Origin: Pseudomonas viridiflava
Lineage (GTDB): Bacteria > Pseudomonadota > Gammaproteobacteria > Pseudomonadales > Pseudomonadaceae
NCBI RefSeq assembly: GCF_900573885.1
Contig: NZ_UPSE01000198.1
Span: forward strand, 310,001 to 374,000
Reading direction: 5' to 3'
DNA: 64,000 bases
Shown piece by piece: positions 63,620 to 64,000 of the stretch (position 1 is its first letter; the number at the start of each line of letters is the position of its first letter). The notes beneath the pieces were generated by a model. That model saw only the letters and a program-made list of their open reading frames with translations. It did no database searches and was not told the DNA's origin. Position numbers and translations under genes: made by a program.

Positions 63620-64000
63620 CTAAAACCGATACTCCCCCCCCTGAATCCCCGCAAACACCCGCCCATCCAACACCTCAAACCCAGCCCCACCCGGCAACCG
63701 CACATACAACGGATCACCCACCCGTTCCGGATCAAACCCCGCCACCTTCAAATCATTCTTCTTGTACTTGAACGTCCCCGTCGTCTCCACCTCGCGCAGC
63801 AGCCGCACAAATAACGGCGCGGCATAGGCCGGCAGTTCGCGGTCCAGATGCGCAGCCAACGCCACGCCATCCAGTTGCTGCCCCGGCGCCAGGCGCAAGG
63901 CGGCCATGCCGCAGCGGCCGTTGGTGCCGGGAATTTCTACGCCATACACCACGGCATCTTCAACACCCGCAAACGCGCCCAGGGCGTTTTCCACTTCGGT
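63620..64000 (-). CDS. Acyl-CoA synthetase (AMP-binding), C-terminal part, cut by window edge
   Basis: The last ~126 codons of an AMP-forming ligase that continues beyond base 64000. TEVENALGAFAGVEDAVVYG is the start of the mobile C-terminal domain and TGTFKYKKNDLKVAGFDP holds the catalytic lysine region. The tail with DPLYVRLPGGAGFEVLDG resembles bacterial very-long-chain/FadD-like acyl-CoA synthetases (fatty-acid transport type) more than acetyl-CoA synthetase. The N-terminal ATP-binding part is outside the window, so the substrate cannot be judged. Confidence 0.8.
   Translation of the reverse strand, partial: TEVENALGAFAGVEDAVVYGVEIPGTNGRCGMAALRLAPGQQLDGVALAAHLDRELPAYAAPLFVRLLREVETTGTFKYKKNDLKVAGFDPERVGDPLYVRLPGGAGFEVLDGRVFAGIQGGEYRF

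Overview
The window reads as a chromosomal segment of a Pseudomonas (Gammaproteobacteria; gene content points to the fluorescens/putida/syringae side of the genus rather than P. aeruginosa). Supports are the order bfr-bfd-rnt-pyrC-motY-argG, the rnf-nth cluster, the aot arginine transport operon, sthA-GDPD-PilZ-lolCDE, several Pseudomonas-only small families (PA3496-like, DUF1652, DUF2897), high GC, and many REP palindromes of the type GTAGGAGCGAGC..GCTCGCGAA. No rRNA, tRNA or CRISPR was found.

Layout. 0-5 kb: ybaK, an isolated glpK, a PhzF-family enzyme, then argF with an overlapping ABC ATPase gene, and cspA. 5.8-14.6 kb: a molybdopterin oxidoreductase, grxD, bacterioferritin and its ferredoxin, rnt-pyrC, motY, argG, gloA. 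The grxD terminator carries a 140-bp inverted-repeat element inserted exactly in its loop with a 5-bp target duplication. 14.4-19.2 kb: a minus-strand cluster rnfA-B-D-G-E-nth that is an unusual Rnf-like complex. It has no rnfC, both membrane subunits lack the cysteines of the intramembrane Fe-S cluster, RnfB has lost its membrane anchor and gained a long tail, and a REP palindrome lies inside the rnfA reading frame. 19.2-28.6 kb: DUF4349 lipoprotein, metG, mrp/apbC, dcd and the aotJQMOP transport operon (without argR). 29-42.7 kb: a PAS hybrid kinase, an autotransporter, large catalase KatE, a CheB-CheR-PAS-kinase-receiver fusion, an EamA transporter.

43-53.4 kb is the accessory region. A two-partner secretion transporter (TpsB) is followed by a CsgG/DUF4810/DUF799 lipoprotein trio and then by a TpsA/CdiA-like exoprotein collapsed to 63 codons. 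Downstream are AT-rich orphan toxin and immunity modules, in which toxin stop and immunity start overlap, interspersed with at least seven full or partial copies of one IS200-like (Y1/HUH, RAYT-like) transposase element. Its ends are 34-bp inverted repeats beginning AAAAGGGGACAG. Short copies are internal-deletion derivatives that keep the 3' end of the transposase gene. The region looks like a contact-dependent inhibition locus decayed and reshuffled by this element. Two paralogous lipoproteins, a DUF3592 membrane protein and a tiny four-cysteine exported peptide close the block.

53.6-64 kb returns to core genes: OprD-family porin, a chalcone-isomerase-like protein, ApbE (the flavin transferase that could load RnfD/RnfG), SthA, GDPD, PilZ protein, LolCDE, and the C-terminal end of an acyl-CoA synthetase cut by the window edge.

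All identifications come from reading the sequence and from recalled family knowledge; no database search was run.
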